Source: Boothiomyces macroporosus (taxonomy: Eukaryota > Chytridiomycota > Chytridiomycetes > Rhizophydiales > Terramycetaceae). From it: a stretch of DNA of 64,000 bases. The translations under genes and the position numbers were made by a program. The stretch covers positions 1-64,000 of the forward strand of contig JADGKB010000050.1 in the NCBI GenBank assembly GCA_027604185.1, read 5' to 3'. The notes under the pieces are model-generated. The model did no database searches. It was not told where the DNA came from and saw only the letters and a list, made by a program, of their open reading frames with translations. Each line of letters begins with the position of its first letter. The first letter of the stretch is position 1. Shown here piece after piece: positions 42,596 through 53,301 of this stretch.

Positions 42596-45500
42596 ATGTT
42601 TATAAAACCAACCGACCAGTCGACACTACCCGCCGCAAACTGGCAAGACAAGGCAGGAAATGCGCACTTTATATTGCAGTCTAAAAAGCCAGATACTTTC
42701 CGGTCATTCTTTTCAAACTTATCAACTCAAAAGGACGGATTCAAGAAATCTGTTTCGGAATATGATTTCAGGATTATCTTGCAGACGCAGAAAGCAAAGT
42801 ATGTGATTGCGGTTGACGATACGTTTGAAAAGATTCACGAGGTAATTGACTCTAATACAGGATTGGAATTGGGTGGAAAAGAATTACTTGATAAAGCTAA
42901 ATAAATTGGATTCGAAAGAGCTTAAAAGGAACACGGAACAATTTGATCAACTCTTGCTCAAGCAATTTGAAGAAATGGTGCTGGAACACGCCAGTAATAG
43001 CAATTAATATAGACCCTCAGTCCGTTGCCGCGCAGTCAAAATTGACTGAATACAAAGCGATTCTGAATAGCAAGTTCAACGGAGCAGAGGATGATGTCCT
43101 TTTGAATGGTAACACGTTTTTTATCCAGTGTACGAATGCGCTTTTTCTGATGCAAACATTAAAGGAAATCTAAGCATATGTAGAAATACATTTTACTTTA
43201 TTGGAAAGAGAGATAAGCCTGAGGCGGGAGAGGCGGATGTAGAATTATCAGTCCTATATCGGGATGTGAATTCCCTAGAGATTGTAAATTCTAAAAAATT
43301 ACTCGCTATGGATTCGATTCAAGTTGGAACCAAGGATCAATCAGTAATGCTTGCTAACGCAGTATCAATTTACCTTGTCAGCAAACAGAAAGGAGGTTTT
43401 TCGCATACTGTGCAGTTTATGCAATGCAGCAATGAATAGGCTGATCAAAGGGGCAGAAAACTCCCTCTCTGCTTCTTCCGAAATGTTTTCTAAAAACAAT
43501 TCCAATTTGACGGGCGATTTGAGCAATAACGTCATGAACAAAGGAGGAGGATTGTTGATGGTTCGCTCCAGAGAAGAATATGGAAATGATGCCAATCAAA
43601 AGATTAAAGAGTCAAACTTAGGAGAGGCGGATGTGTTTGAAATGACTCGGGAGTCTCAAACAGAACTTGAACCAGTTGACACAAAGCACGTATTAATTGC
43701 TCGTTATTCACACATTAAAACAGCGATCGTAAGCTCTTTGCCAGATCTAGATGATCAAATTAGAAATTTGGAATTCAGAAATTTATTTCGGCTTTCGTAT
43801 CAAGAAACAATTACAATGGAGGAATCGCCCTCTCATTTGTTCATAAAGTCGACATCTTCATTTGTCACTGGGAATCTGTATCTTTCTCAAAATTTTGTGA
43901 ATTTTTGTGCAATCCCTCCGGTATTAATCAACCAAGCAACCTCTACATCAATGTTATTCGACTCCCAGTCAGATCCACAAACCATCCTTGTTATCCCATA
44001 TGCCCACATTGTTTCTGTCAAAAAGCAACCGCCAACAGCTCTTTCAACTGGCTTGAAACTCTCAATATCTTTGTCTGGATATTTGGTTATTTCAACAAAA
44101 AACAAAATGGAAATCTGGTTTAGTTTTGCAAGCAGCAAAAGCAGAGATAGGGTTACTGATGAGTTATTTGCCAAAATTAAAACGGTGGATTGGAAGTTTG
44201 ATGAAGACATGATTATTGGAGGGAGGAATGGTCCACAATCAGTTGATATCAAGACTAGGCACAGAAGAACAAGCAGTGTTTCACAAACATCGGTCGATTC
44301 TCCACAAATTGCAGATTTGCATGGCACTAAACTTCATATTCAAACTACTGGATTGAAATTTGTCTTTCCTCAAGTTGGAAAGAAGGCAAATTCTGAAATT
44401 GACCGGTCAACCCAAGCTGACGTGAACAAGTGGTCTGAATATTTTGAAAAGTTTGGAAGAGATGTTTGCATTATCAAGGATGTGAAAATGCTCCAGGATA
44501 TGATTATTTCAACGAATGGTGTGCCGGATATATACAGAGGAGATTTTTGGATGCTCATATCAGGAGCTTGGTATTCTAAACCCCCCGCGGGATACTATGA
44601 AGGATTGTTGAAGAATAACGAGCACAATATAAATCCGTTTGCAGAAGAGATTGAAAAGGATGTACGAAGGTAAGCAGAGCTGATAGTAGGAGTTTACCCG
44701 AACATCCAGCTTATCAAACCTCTGTTGGAATAGATGCCTTAAGGCGAGTTTTGACTGCGTTTTCGTGGAGAAACCCTGCAATCGGATATGCACAAGCCTT
44801 GAATATAATCAGCGCAGTTTTACTATTGTACTTGAGGGAAGAAGATGCCTTCTGGCTGCTGTGTAACTTGTACTCTGATGTTAGGTGTAATAGTAGAGAG
44901 GCTGCTTCCTGATCATTATACCAAAACTCTTGTTGGAAGCGTAGTGGACCAAGCAGTATTTACTCAACTTGTCGCGCAACACCTACCGAACCTTTCTGCA
45001 CATTTAACCAAACTACAACTCGACCTATCTACTTTTTCTGTGCCTTGGTTCCTCTGTTTGTACCTCAACTCAGTCTCATTGCATATTGCAATCAAATTCT
45101 TGGACAGTTTCTTTTTACAAGGTCCAAAGTTTCTATTTTGGGTAGCTGTTGGAGTATTGAAAGTTAATGAACCGTCGTTGATACAGCGAGGTAAAGATGA
45201 CGATATTTTCGTAGCAGTGTTGAAAGACTTTTTTTCAAGGTTGGGAATTCAAGAAGGAAGCCCTGATTCTCCAGTGTCGCCAGCCGTACAAGAAAGTAAA
45301 GGAGATGTTACCACCATGACCGGAAAAGCTCTATATAACGTATTGATGGGAGACGTCTGTAATGTCTTGGGACCGTTAATCACAACGGAAGTCATTGAAA
45401 CTTCCAGGATGAAATACAGATTAGCGGTAGTTCACAGGATGGAAGCCACCAACAGAAAATCGCAGGTTCGTACACTGTGTGAGCAGGTTTCGCTCAGCAA

Positions 45501-46373
45501 TGATGAAGTTGGATATGTGTACGACGAAGTTCGAAGATTGGAGTACATACATGGAGATGAAGAAGAGGATCCTGAAGGTGTTTCTGCTCAGTTGTCAAAG
45601 TCTGAGAAAGAGGCGGAGGCTTCCATGAGAGTCACCCTCTCAAATAAAGGGGGCTGGGGATTGCTAAGGAGATACACCCTACCGAGTAACCAAAAAGTCG
45701 ACCCTTCACAAAAGACAATATCGTTGAGTGATTTTAGGAGAATCTTCAAAGTCGTGTCTCCTTTCCACAAGACTGCTACAGGTAACAAGGATATTAACTG
45801 AAAGGTGAATCTCAAAGTAAAACAAATGAAAATACCCCCGAAGAATTTGCAATGCCAATCATTGATCGCATATACTACTACTGCTCCTTCCAATTTAATT
45901 TTGTACAGCGGCAGAAAAGACCTGGTATTGATATCAATGATATCGGGTTTATTGTTGATCTAGCAGCGATGGTTCACGTTTTAGATGCACTAATGAAGCA
46001 GCCACTTCATACACGATTACGATTTGTGTTTGACCTCTACGATTTAGATGGCGATGGATATCTAGACAACGTAGAACTAAAAGCAATCATGGATTCCTTC
46101 TTGGAAATGTTTCAAAAATCAAAAAAAGTAGATGAAAGAGAAGAAGAAACCTACCTTCGAGCAGTTTCTTCGTTTTTATCTGCTGCATTGAAAATGGGCA
46201 ATAACAAACAGGAAGCAGGGAAAGACGCCAAATCTGCATTTCTACTTAGCTTTAACGAGTTTTTGCTTGCTGTACTCAGCCAAAGCGTCTTTGTGGAATA
46301 CTTTGAACGTACATGGAGTATTGAGCAAAATCTGGGAAGAGTCAAAGTTATCTGGGCTAGCAAATCTCAATAG
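42596..46373 (+). CDS. TBC1D8/9-like RabGAP with GRAM, TBC and EF-hand domains, 1211 aa
   Basis: Eight exons; introns 42842-42860 (19), 42994-43012 (19), 43109-43128 (20), 43344-43362 (19), 44670-44689 (20), 44863-44884 (22), 45782-45804 (23). The N-terminus [20 protein letters not shown] plus [20 protein letters not shown] and [20 protein letters not shown] is the first GRAM region; the second GRAM is at about residue 370 ([20 protein letters not shown]). TBC at about 614-840 has [14 protein letters not shown], the arginine finger in [10 protein letters not shown] and the glutamine finger in IGYAQALN. An EF-hand ([16 protein letters not shown]) is at about 1100. The architecture equals animal TBC1D8/9. 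Such proteins switch off Rab GTPases on endomembranes. Confidence 0.92.
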
Positions 46374-46717
46374 TTCACATATGCGTATTATTCGTATTTA
46401 TTAATAGAATAAAACATCAGTTACCATCTTGATTTTGTAGCAGAAAAAAGCAGTATTGGATCTAGATATGAATCTAAATCGGTTTCCCGGTGTTCAGAAC
46501 TACGCGTAACCGATTCGGGGTTTCAATGTCTCTTTTGTGTCATTGAATGAAGGAACATACCAGGATGCGATGGAAATGGGAAAGGCAAAGACGAAATTAC
46601 GACAGCAAAACTCGTGTTAAATGATATGTTGGAGAAAAGTTCAAAACGAAATTTATTGAGCAAATATCAACCATTTTTCTTTTTACATCTTGAAAGACTT
46701 GAGTTTGTTAAATAACA
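46374..46717. other. Intergenic
   Basis: 344 bp between the convergent TBC and HMG-box genes. AT-rich; nothing recognised. Confidence 0.35.
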
Positions 46718-47131
46718 TTATGGAGCTACGTCCTGGCGAAATTCACCAAGAAAGCTGGAAACAAGATCATCAAAATGGTCGTATATTGGGTAGCAATCAT
46801 TTCGTATAGAATCATCTACAATATTGGATAGCGATACTAGTGGTTGTTTAGGATGTTCATTCTGTAAAGTGATTTCTTTTTCTCGTTTGCAAGTCTTGCC
46901 GGTAATCCACACAAAATTCGGATACTCTAGTTTATGCTTTTGAAAGGCAATTCTAGATTTTTGATGGTAGTACTCTTTCACTTCAATCGATTCGTTTCGC
47001 CAAAGCCTTCCTGCAATCTTTGCTATGTCTTTAGAGTTTATCTTTGGATGTTTGAGTAGAATCTCGTGTTTCTTGTCCATACGATAACAGAAATAAGCAT
47101 TACAAGGCTTCTTTACTTGGTCCTTTATCAT
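46718..47131 (-). CDS. HMG-box protein, copy 1, 137 aa
   Basis: ATG 47131 gives MIKDQVKKPCNAYFCYRMDK; the frame is open a little further up without ATG. One HMG box (about residues 6-75) has KKPxNAYFxYRM, INSKDIAKIAGRLWRNES and YYHQKSRIAFQKHKLEYPNF. This sequence-specific (MATA/Sox-like) class is used by fungal mating-type and sex-determination regulators. The C-terminus carries an acidic FDDLVSSFLGEF motif also present in copy 2. No intron. Confidence 0.85.
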   Translation of the reverse strand: MIKDQVKKPCNAYFCYRMDKKHEILLKHPKINSKDIAKIAGRLWRNESIEVKEYYHQKSRIAFQKHKLEYPNFVWITGKTCKREKEITLQNEHPKQPLVSLSNIVDDSIRNDCYPIYDHFDDLVSSFLGEFRQDVAP

Positions 47132-47820
47132 TCGACTACGTTTTCTTTGGTAGATACACTGCACCGCCGTTTTATACTACGGTCAATGTAGGTCCCTGTT
47201 CGGTAGTTTTCAAAAACGAACACAAACCTCTTTAGTATTGCACAGTCGGCTTGTTTTCTATTCAAACCTCCTTATAACAGAAATGAAACAATCGTTAATT
47301 GTTGCTGGATGCACGATGATTCCAACTCAAGGTGTACACTGAATCAATCTTGGATTAGTAAATTGGTTCTCTCTAATGTATAGTTTAATTGGGACAGAAG
47401 CTACAGCCAATTGGATAGTCTACGGAAGATATGCAGATCGATTCATAATTTAATAGAGCACTTGGATTTCTGTAGTATACAGGCGATTTAGGACAAAAAA
47501 GTGGATCAGAAGATAGTTAATTCAACAGCCTTCTTTTCCAGAGATAAACTAAAAGGCTAATTAATCATGTATTCCATTTGAAATACATACGATGACAATC
47601 GAGGCTGTAAACTGTTTTTTAATCCACAGAGTGGAATAATTCTATGATGATGGCGGTTGATTTCAATATACTCTAATTACGTATTCGAGAATAATTAGGT
47701 GCTGGGAGTATTGTCCACCCTTCCGCACTATCCGCCAAAGAGGTTCATACTAATTCCGGCGGACACTTTTAAATACTTCAATGGAAAAAAACAAAAAAGA
47801 TAATAATAATATCGGTTTAT
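47132..47820. other. Intergenic between the HMG-box genes
   Basis: 689 bp with an ATTCCATTTGAAATACAT near-palindrome near 47566 and otherwise AT-rich sequence. No coding, RNA gene or clear operator recognised. Confidence 0.35.
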
Positions 47821-48165
47821 TTACTCTAATTTAACTTCCAGAGGAAACTCCTCTAAAAAGCTCTTTACAAGGTCATCGAATGCTTCATATCCACATTGCA
47901 GGTTACCGATGAAAGACTCTTCCCGCTTTCGTTTCCCAGTCTGCCATATGAAATTTGGATAATTAATCTTGTGCTCTTCAAATGCTTTCTTGGACATTTC
48001 TCTATATATCTGTTTGACTGAATTTGGCTCAGATTTCCACAGTTTCGCTGCTATTTTAGCTACTTGCATAGAATTGATATTTGGATGTTGTTTTATAATC
48101 TCGTTTCGTTTTGCCATTCTGTAGTAAAAGTATGCATTGAGTGGCTTCTTTACTTGATCTTGCAT
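47821..48165 (-). CDS. HMG-box protein, copy 2, 114 aa
   Basis: ATG 48165 (MQDQVKKPLNAYFYYRMAKR). The HMG box is very close to copy 1: INSMQVAKIAAKLWKSEP, FEEHKINYPNFIWQTGKRKR. It ends with the same acidic motif, FDDLVKSFLEEF. Same strand, head to tail with copy 1, 689 bp apart. Both are small single-domain regulators. A role in sexual identity or zoospore development is inferred from family use only. Confidence 0.85.
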   Translation of the reverse strand: MQDQVKKPLNAYFYYRMAKRNEIIKQHPNINSMQVAKIAAKLWKSEPNSVKQIYREMSKKAFEEHKINYPNFIWQTGKRKREESFIGNLQCGYEAFDDLVKSFLEEFPLEVKLE

Positions 48166-48951
48166 TATCAATCAATAAGTAAAAACAGCGGCCTTTTTAT
48201 TGTTTTTCGCTACTCTTTACAATTCGGGTGGTGATAAGGCTTTGGTTACCCGTCACGAATGACATTTCCCAAATCCAACAAAAACCAAAGACCGCAACGC
48301 CTTTTAATTGGCAAAAAGTGCAATAATCTCGTTATCTGGTACATGCTAAAGGTGCTAAAGGAGTTGGAAATGGAGTATATCGGTTTGTGGTCACGTTGGG
48401 AAGTGGTACAAAACTACGCCACAGCTGACACGAATTTTTTTTCGCGTTTCATAAAACGAGATAACCCTCAACACACGTTTGTAAAATCCCAACGGATTAA
48501 ACACGATTTATAGCAATAGAACATATCGCACTTCCACTTTGGATAGATAGCACACTTTTAAAAGAGTACTTTAGAGCCCAAGAAAAAAACGTGGTCCATT
48601 CCGATATGGAACACAAAAAAGACGTCGGATGAATTGATTGATTTGTAATACTCAATTTGGAGAGACGGGATTAGTAGAGGTTGCACAGCTATCAAGCCCA
48701 ATGACTACTTGGATTATTCTATATATTCTGGTAGATTGTTGATTAAACTTACAATTTCCACCAGAATGAAAATTCGGGAATATATTTACATTGAGACACA
48801 AAGTATTGATAGTGCAAGACCCTTCCTTGTTTAACCCGAACTGGATTCGGAGTCGACCGTTCAAGAACAGTTGGTATAAGGACAACACTCACAAACAAAA
48901 CGATGACCAACTACTTTACAATATATAATGTTAAAGGTTTATTAAAAACAT
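48166..48951. other. Intergenic
   Basis: 786 bp upstream of HMG copy 2. It includes an 84-codon plus frame (ATG 48259 to 48513) and a 78-codon minus frame (48652-48888, no ATG start), neither with recognisable content. Nothing called. Confidence 0.35.
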
Positions 48952-49521
48952 TTAGTAGAAGAATCCAAGGATTTTACCACCAGTCTTCTTTCTACGAGCT
49001 TCTTCGTGGTCCATGATACCAGCAGAAGTGGTCAAGACAAGGAAACCGAATTGACGGGATGGCAAAAGGTTGTTGATCCAGGTTTCGATATCCTTTTGTT
49101 TGACGTTGAATCTTGGGGAAATAACACCGCACTTGTTCAAACGACCAATAAGTTGAATGATAATTTTTCCAGAACGATGGTCATCAACAATTTCAAATTC
49201 ACCAATGTAGCCTAAAGAATTAGTAAGGTTCTTTGTGAGATTGTCGTGTTGTTATAAATCTTGAAATCTTTTGAACGATCTTCAAGTTGTAAGACAGCAC
49301 TTTGCTATATCGCATGCTTAAAAGATGAATATCCATTGATATTATCCGACAAGCATCCAGTTATACATGCGAAACTTTTGTGACTTACCATGCTTTTGCA
49401 TAACAGACAAGAACTTGACGATAACCTTGGAGGATGGGCGGACTTGGACTTGACGTTTTCCAGCCTTTTCAGCGTTAACAATGCTCTTGAGACAATCAGC
49501 GAGGACAGAGATACGGACCAT
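48952..49521 (-). CDS. RPS22: Cytosolic ribosomal protein uS8 (Rps22/RPS15A), 130 aa
   Basis: Exon 1 begins at ATG 49521 ([20 protein letters not shown]) and ends within the codon after VMQKH. Exon 2 gives [20 protein letters not shown] and ends [20 protein letters not shown] ... KILGFFY. Spliced length equals the 130 aa of eukaryotic uS8. The intron (49212-49388) is 177 nt, more than seven times any other found here. It has canonical GTAAGT and CTTACTAATTCTTTAG ends and a candidate snoRNA inside. uS8 is a core 40S protein needed for small-subunit assembly. Confidence 0.97.
49231..49372 (-). ncRNA. Candidate intronic H/ACA snoRNA
   Basis: Read on minus inside the uS8 intron. A 5' hairpin is closed by TCGCATG and CATGCGA. 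Straight after it comes ATAGCA, fitting the H box ANANNA. The 3' hairpin has a lower stem GTG plus TGTC pairing with GACA plus CAC and an upper stem CTTGAA with TTCAAG. An ACA sits three bases before the proposed 3' end. Total length of 142 nt is typical. Yeast RPS22B also hosts an intronic H/ACA snoRNA (snR44, from memory). Target uridines were not worked out. Confidence 0.45.
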
Positions 49522-49862
49522 TTTTCTATCGGTTAGACCTGCATTTATGGTGTCGTCTTGTCAACGAGTGAACGTGAAAACAAGAGATTCATAAATGCAC
49601 CTACAAGCTGCACAGAGTAACATTCTCTATTGGTATCCCTTACGAACATAAATATTCTCTGTGGTTGCGAGCAGGTTGAATGATAAAGAATCCTTGAAGA
49701 CTGACATTTTCCAACCTTACCTTTAAAGTGTAACTTTTTTGAAAATCAAAGTGTGAAAAAAATTGAAAATCCGCAAATATGATTGGATGAAAAAAAACTT
49801 CCGTGTGTGGCTTAAAATTCCATAACCAAAAATCATAGAAATAAGCTTTCTTTATTATCGAG
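49522..49862. other. Intergenic, uS8 promoter side
   Basis: 341 bp between uS8 (minus) and the stop of the ATP-grasp-MFS gene. Nothing coding; the uS8 promoter is expected here. Confidence 0.35.
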
Positions 49863-52157
49863 TTAGTGATTCGTAGCATTCTTGAAGATCATACTGGAAT
49901 AATAAATTAGTTGGACCAACAAAAGTACTCCTCCTAAAATACCAATATTGGTTTTGTAGCTTGGTTCATTTGCAACCAAGATGGTTGCTGCCAGCGCGCC
50001 AAGAGACGAGATTGAATTGACAATCGCAATCATTCTACCGGATAGATTTGCATTGGGTTCAAGTTGTAAAACAGATGGAATTAATGATACTTTGAAGAAT
50101 GGGATCGCGACTCCAGCCAAAAGTGCTGTTACCATTGATAGAGCTGTTGAGTTTGAATATGCCAAGACTGCTGTACCAACCAAGCCACCGAAAAGTCCCA
50201 AAGTTACAAACGTGTTTTTGTTGCTGGAATCTGAGCTGTTACCTATGAATGGCACTAGGATGGTATAGATGAGGTAATAAGTAGAGGCGATAGTACTAGG
50301 GGCCAAAAGAGAATTTTGGTCGATCAAGATATCTTGGTAGAGAGTAAAAATTGATGCCATTGAGCCGCCAACCAAAAACATTTGGATCAGCTTGACGTTT
50401 TTGAATAACTGCAAGCTACTACTGGTGCTTGGTCCAAATTGTATTGGTTGCGTCTTGAGCATAAAGCAGGCCCCAAAGCTGAGTGCTAAAATTGCAATCA
50501 GTCCGAATAGCGATGCTGGATATTGCACCAGAACACCAGACATTGTAATACCAATAAACAAACCGAGAGAGTAGGAAGCCTCAATCCAGCCAAGTGTTTT
50601 CCCTCTTGAAGAGATTTGGGTATCTTTAAATAATGTATGGATGACAGCAAGGAACGACATGGAATTACATATCCCAACAACCACCATAACCATGATACTT
50701 CCAACCACAGTTGTAGTTTGATAAATCAAAACACTAGCTGTGAGCGCCATCATCCCAGCAATTTTCATAAACAATACGTTCCACCCACTTCTGTCTAGTA
50801 CCCATCCAATCATCAAAGAAGACAGTGCCGAAGCCAAATAATACGGAGCATTGTAATTTCCAATCGCTCCAACCAACATACCCATTGATAGCCTGGTGAA
50901 TAGGACTATAACCCAGGATATCGATGATAGTTCTCCGTGACTATCTATCTTGCCAGAATCTCCGGGATTCTCTAAATCTTCCTTTGTATACAGGATAGGC
51001 TTTGATTTAGGCACAGAGTCGGCATTCTTTGCGTTATCCCTGGAAGACTTTTCTTTCATCAGCACTTTGGGCATTTCATTAACTGCATTTTCCAAAGAGC
51101 CATTAATTTGGAAATGGATACGATGAATCTTTTCTGAAATTTCTTGGTGGGATCCATGTTGATTACTGGGTATAGCCCATTCACACGTTCTCTTTCTATT
51201 TGACTCTGCGCCAGGCTTCAAAAGAGGTTGCAATCCAAGAGTGAGATACACATCCATGTGGAAAAAGAGATAGGGGGCTCCTTCAGATTGGTCAATCATC
51301 CAGCATAGCGTGCCACCTGGCTTTCTAGCAGCGATTTCACACAAGTAGAATTCCCCATCTACTTTGAATAACTCCATGTGAAAAGTAAGGTGTTTTGGGG
51401 CAGCAATGGCATTGATTATACTTTCACAAAACACTCTAAGCTGTTTATACTCTTGGTCACCTGGTAATATGGATATCCTGCCGCAGCTGATACTGTTTTC
51501 AAACAAATCCAGTTGAGTCCCCACACCTTGCATTGGCCAAAGGTTGGTGATATTCCCATCTTTTGCAAATCCATTACACAAGTACATTTGAGGCTTTTCT
51601 AGGAACCTTTCCGCAAATTGTTTGTAATGGGATTGGTCTATCTGTGGAGCAAACTTTTCAAAATCACTCCAGTTTCGCATAACATAGATTCCATTTGAAG
51701 AGCATTCGTCAACTGGGCGAACGATACAAGGAAACGAATACCTATCGAGAAACTGTTTTACATCACCACTGTTTTTGACATCACAAAAAGGTAGGGTTTT
51801 GATGTTACTCTTTACTAGTCTATTTCGCATTTCTAGCTTGTTGCGGTAAAACCTAGCTGTTTCTTTTGTTAGATTAGTATGGAGATTTAGTTCAGAAGCA
51901 ATCGAAGCAGTGAACTCTACCAGCATTTCGTCGTTATTGTAAATATGTGAAATGCGATATTTCTTGTGCCAAGCAAGAATAGTTTCTTTGACTTCATCTT
52001 GCCGGTGTTCTGCATCAGGGATCACCAAACATTCTGTTGCAGTATGGTTAATCTTGACAGTGGAAATCAAAAGGATCGTAGTGTCCAGAGGGAATACATT
52101 TCGTGTGAAATCATATTTGTCCACACTAGGATCCAGAATGCACAGGACTGCGTTCAT
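49863..52157 (-). CDS. ATP-grasp ligase fused to MFS transporter, 764 aa
   Basis: One unbroken frame, no intron, ATG 52157. Residues 1-100 are a pre-ATP-grasp Rossmann-like domain. About 105-310 is ATP-grasp: FPCIVRPVDECSSNGIYVMR (nucleotide-binding lysine-like loop region), FHMELFKVDGEFYLCEIAAR and KPGGTL (metal-binding Glu/Asn end). A charged linker covers about 345-420. From about 430 to 755 there are roughly 11-12 hydrophobic helices with an MFS motif-A-like GWVLDRSGW and ISSRGKTLGWIEASYSLGLF. ATP-grasp enzymes of this style join carboxylates to amines (dipeptides and similar). Inference: the protein makes a small peptide-like compound and exports it. A decayed MFS copy lies directly upstream. 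Confidence 0.88.
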   Translation of the reverse strand: MNAVLCILDPSVDKYDFTRNVFPLDTTILLISTVKINHTATECLVIPDAEHRQDEVKETILAWHKKYRISHIYNNDEMLVEFTASIASELNLHTNLTKETARFYRNKLEMRNRLVKSNIKTLPFCDVKNSGDVKQFLDRYSFPCIVRPVDECSSNGIYVMRNWSDFEKFAPQIDQSHYKQFAERFLEKPQMYLCNGFAKDGNITNLWPMQGVGTQLDLFENSISCGRISILPGDQEYKQLRVFCESIINAIAAPKHLTFHMELFKVDGEFYLCEIAARKPGGTLCWMIDQSEGAPYLFFHMDVYLTLGLQPLLKPGAESNRKRTCEWAIPSNQHGSHQEISEKIHRIHFQINGSLENAVNEMPKVLMKEKSSRDNAKNADSVPKSKPILYTKEDLENPGDSGKIDSHGELSSISWVIVLFTRLSMGMLVGAIGNYNAPYYLASALSSLMIGWVLDRSGWNVLFMKIAGMMALTASVLIYQTTTVVGSIMVMVVVGICNSMSFLAVIHTLFKDTQISSRGKTLGWIEASYSLGLFIGITMSGVLVQYPASLFGLIAILALSFGACFMLKTQPIQFGPSTSSSLQLFKNVKLIQMFLVGGSMASIFTLYQDILIDQNSLLAPSTIASTYYLIYTILVPFIGNSSDSSNKNTFVTLGLFGGLVGTAVLAYSNSTALSMVTALLAGVAIPFFKVSLIPSVLQLEPNANLSGRMIAIVNSISSLGALAATILVANEPSYKTNIGILGGVLLLVQLIYYSSMIFKNATNH

Positions 52158-52489
52158 GAGTTATTCTATAGATTAGATATCGGTGAGGGATTTGTCATCA
52201 GCCCAGAGTTTTGTATTAGCGTGGCGTGCCACAAATATTTAGGGTTATAGATGGATATTTCTGTCCCCACCTCCAAATAATGTGATCATTAACATCACTA
52301 CCGTGGACATTAGAACCATCTCTATAGTGAATCGGCGCGTTAGTGACTCTTATATACTGGCTATTTGTGAAATATTGAGCGCGTATTCCAGATAAGATTA
52401 CAGTATCTACACAGTTGAGTAGTGTACAATAGAATCAAGTACCTGAAAGAGTTATCTGAGAATGATTCCTTTGTAATGCCAACGACTTG
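52158..52489. other. Intergenic
   Basis: 332 bp between the fusion gene start and the MFS relic; holds the fusion gene promoter. No coding recognised. Confidence 0.35.
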
Positions 52490-53256
52490 CTATTCACATC
52501 CAGCAGGCATTAGTTTTTTCAGACTGCTACATGTTATTTCATCTGGTCGATAGCATAATTGGAAAATGGGATAGAGCGATTCCCAGTGAATATGATTAGC
52601 TTTTATGAACAGCTTGGGGAGATAATATCCAAGTTGAAGTGCGGTTAGAGCACCCACTACTAGCAACAGAACGAATAATGTGGTGAGAGGGATACATACT
52701 GAATCAAGGCACCAGAAAACAGAGGTCCAATAAATAATCCCAGAGCACATGCACCTTCTATCCAGCCCATAACATTTCCTCTCTCTGAAACTCTGGTATA
52801 ATTCACTAATAACTGCAATAAATGATACTCGATTAGATAAACCTAACAGTGACATTGATGAAAACATAAAAGAGAGATTTGAACTTTGCACAAGTATGTC
52901 GACACTAATCCAAAGAGAGAAGCAAGTTTGACATACAGGATCTTCCCTTCATATCTATCCATTACCCATCCAGCAGCTAGTGACGACATAGTAGATGAAG
53001 CAAAGTATATCCATCTTCCATAGTATTGCTCGAGCACTTCTTTTGGCAGTAACAACTCCAACTTTTCCATGATTAGGACTTCAAATGATCCCACACATAG
53101 CTGCACAAAACCGATAAAATGACAGGACCCATGAGAAATCGTGGAAAGGGATTTGTTGGTTGACCTGGTAAACAACAAATAGATGTCACGCTTTCCAATT
53201 CTAAATTTCGTTTGGTACAACTTGAAATTGATTTTCTGCAAGGCTGCTCTTATCAA
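52490..53256 (-). pseudogene. Decayed MFS transporter, paralogue of the fusion gene's C-terminal half
   Basis: Two overlapping frames on minus carry MFS-like pieces. IYFASSTMSSLAAGWVMDRY corresponds to YYLASALSSLMIGWVLDRSG in the neighbour, and SNRVSFIAVISELYQSFRER to MSFLAVIHTLFKDTQISSRG. The frame shifts near 52850-52890, and the helices after about the sixth are missing. No ATP-grasp sequence is present before the TDP2-like gene begins. So it is a partial, broken duplicate of the transporter half. Confidence 0.75.
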
Positions 53257-53301
53257 CCACTATTTTTTGCATCAATAGAACAAGATGACAGACCAAACTC
53301 T

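Noticed and set aside
48259..48513. An 84-codon plus frame with ATG upstream of the second HMG-box gene
   Set aside because: Composition is not distinctive and no partner exons or motifs were found.
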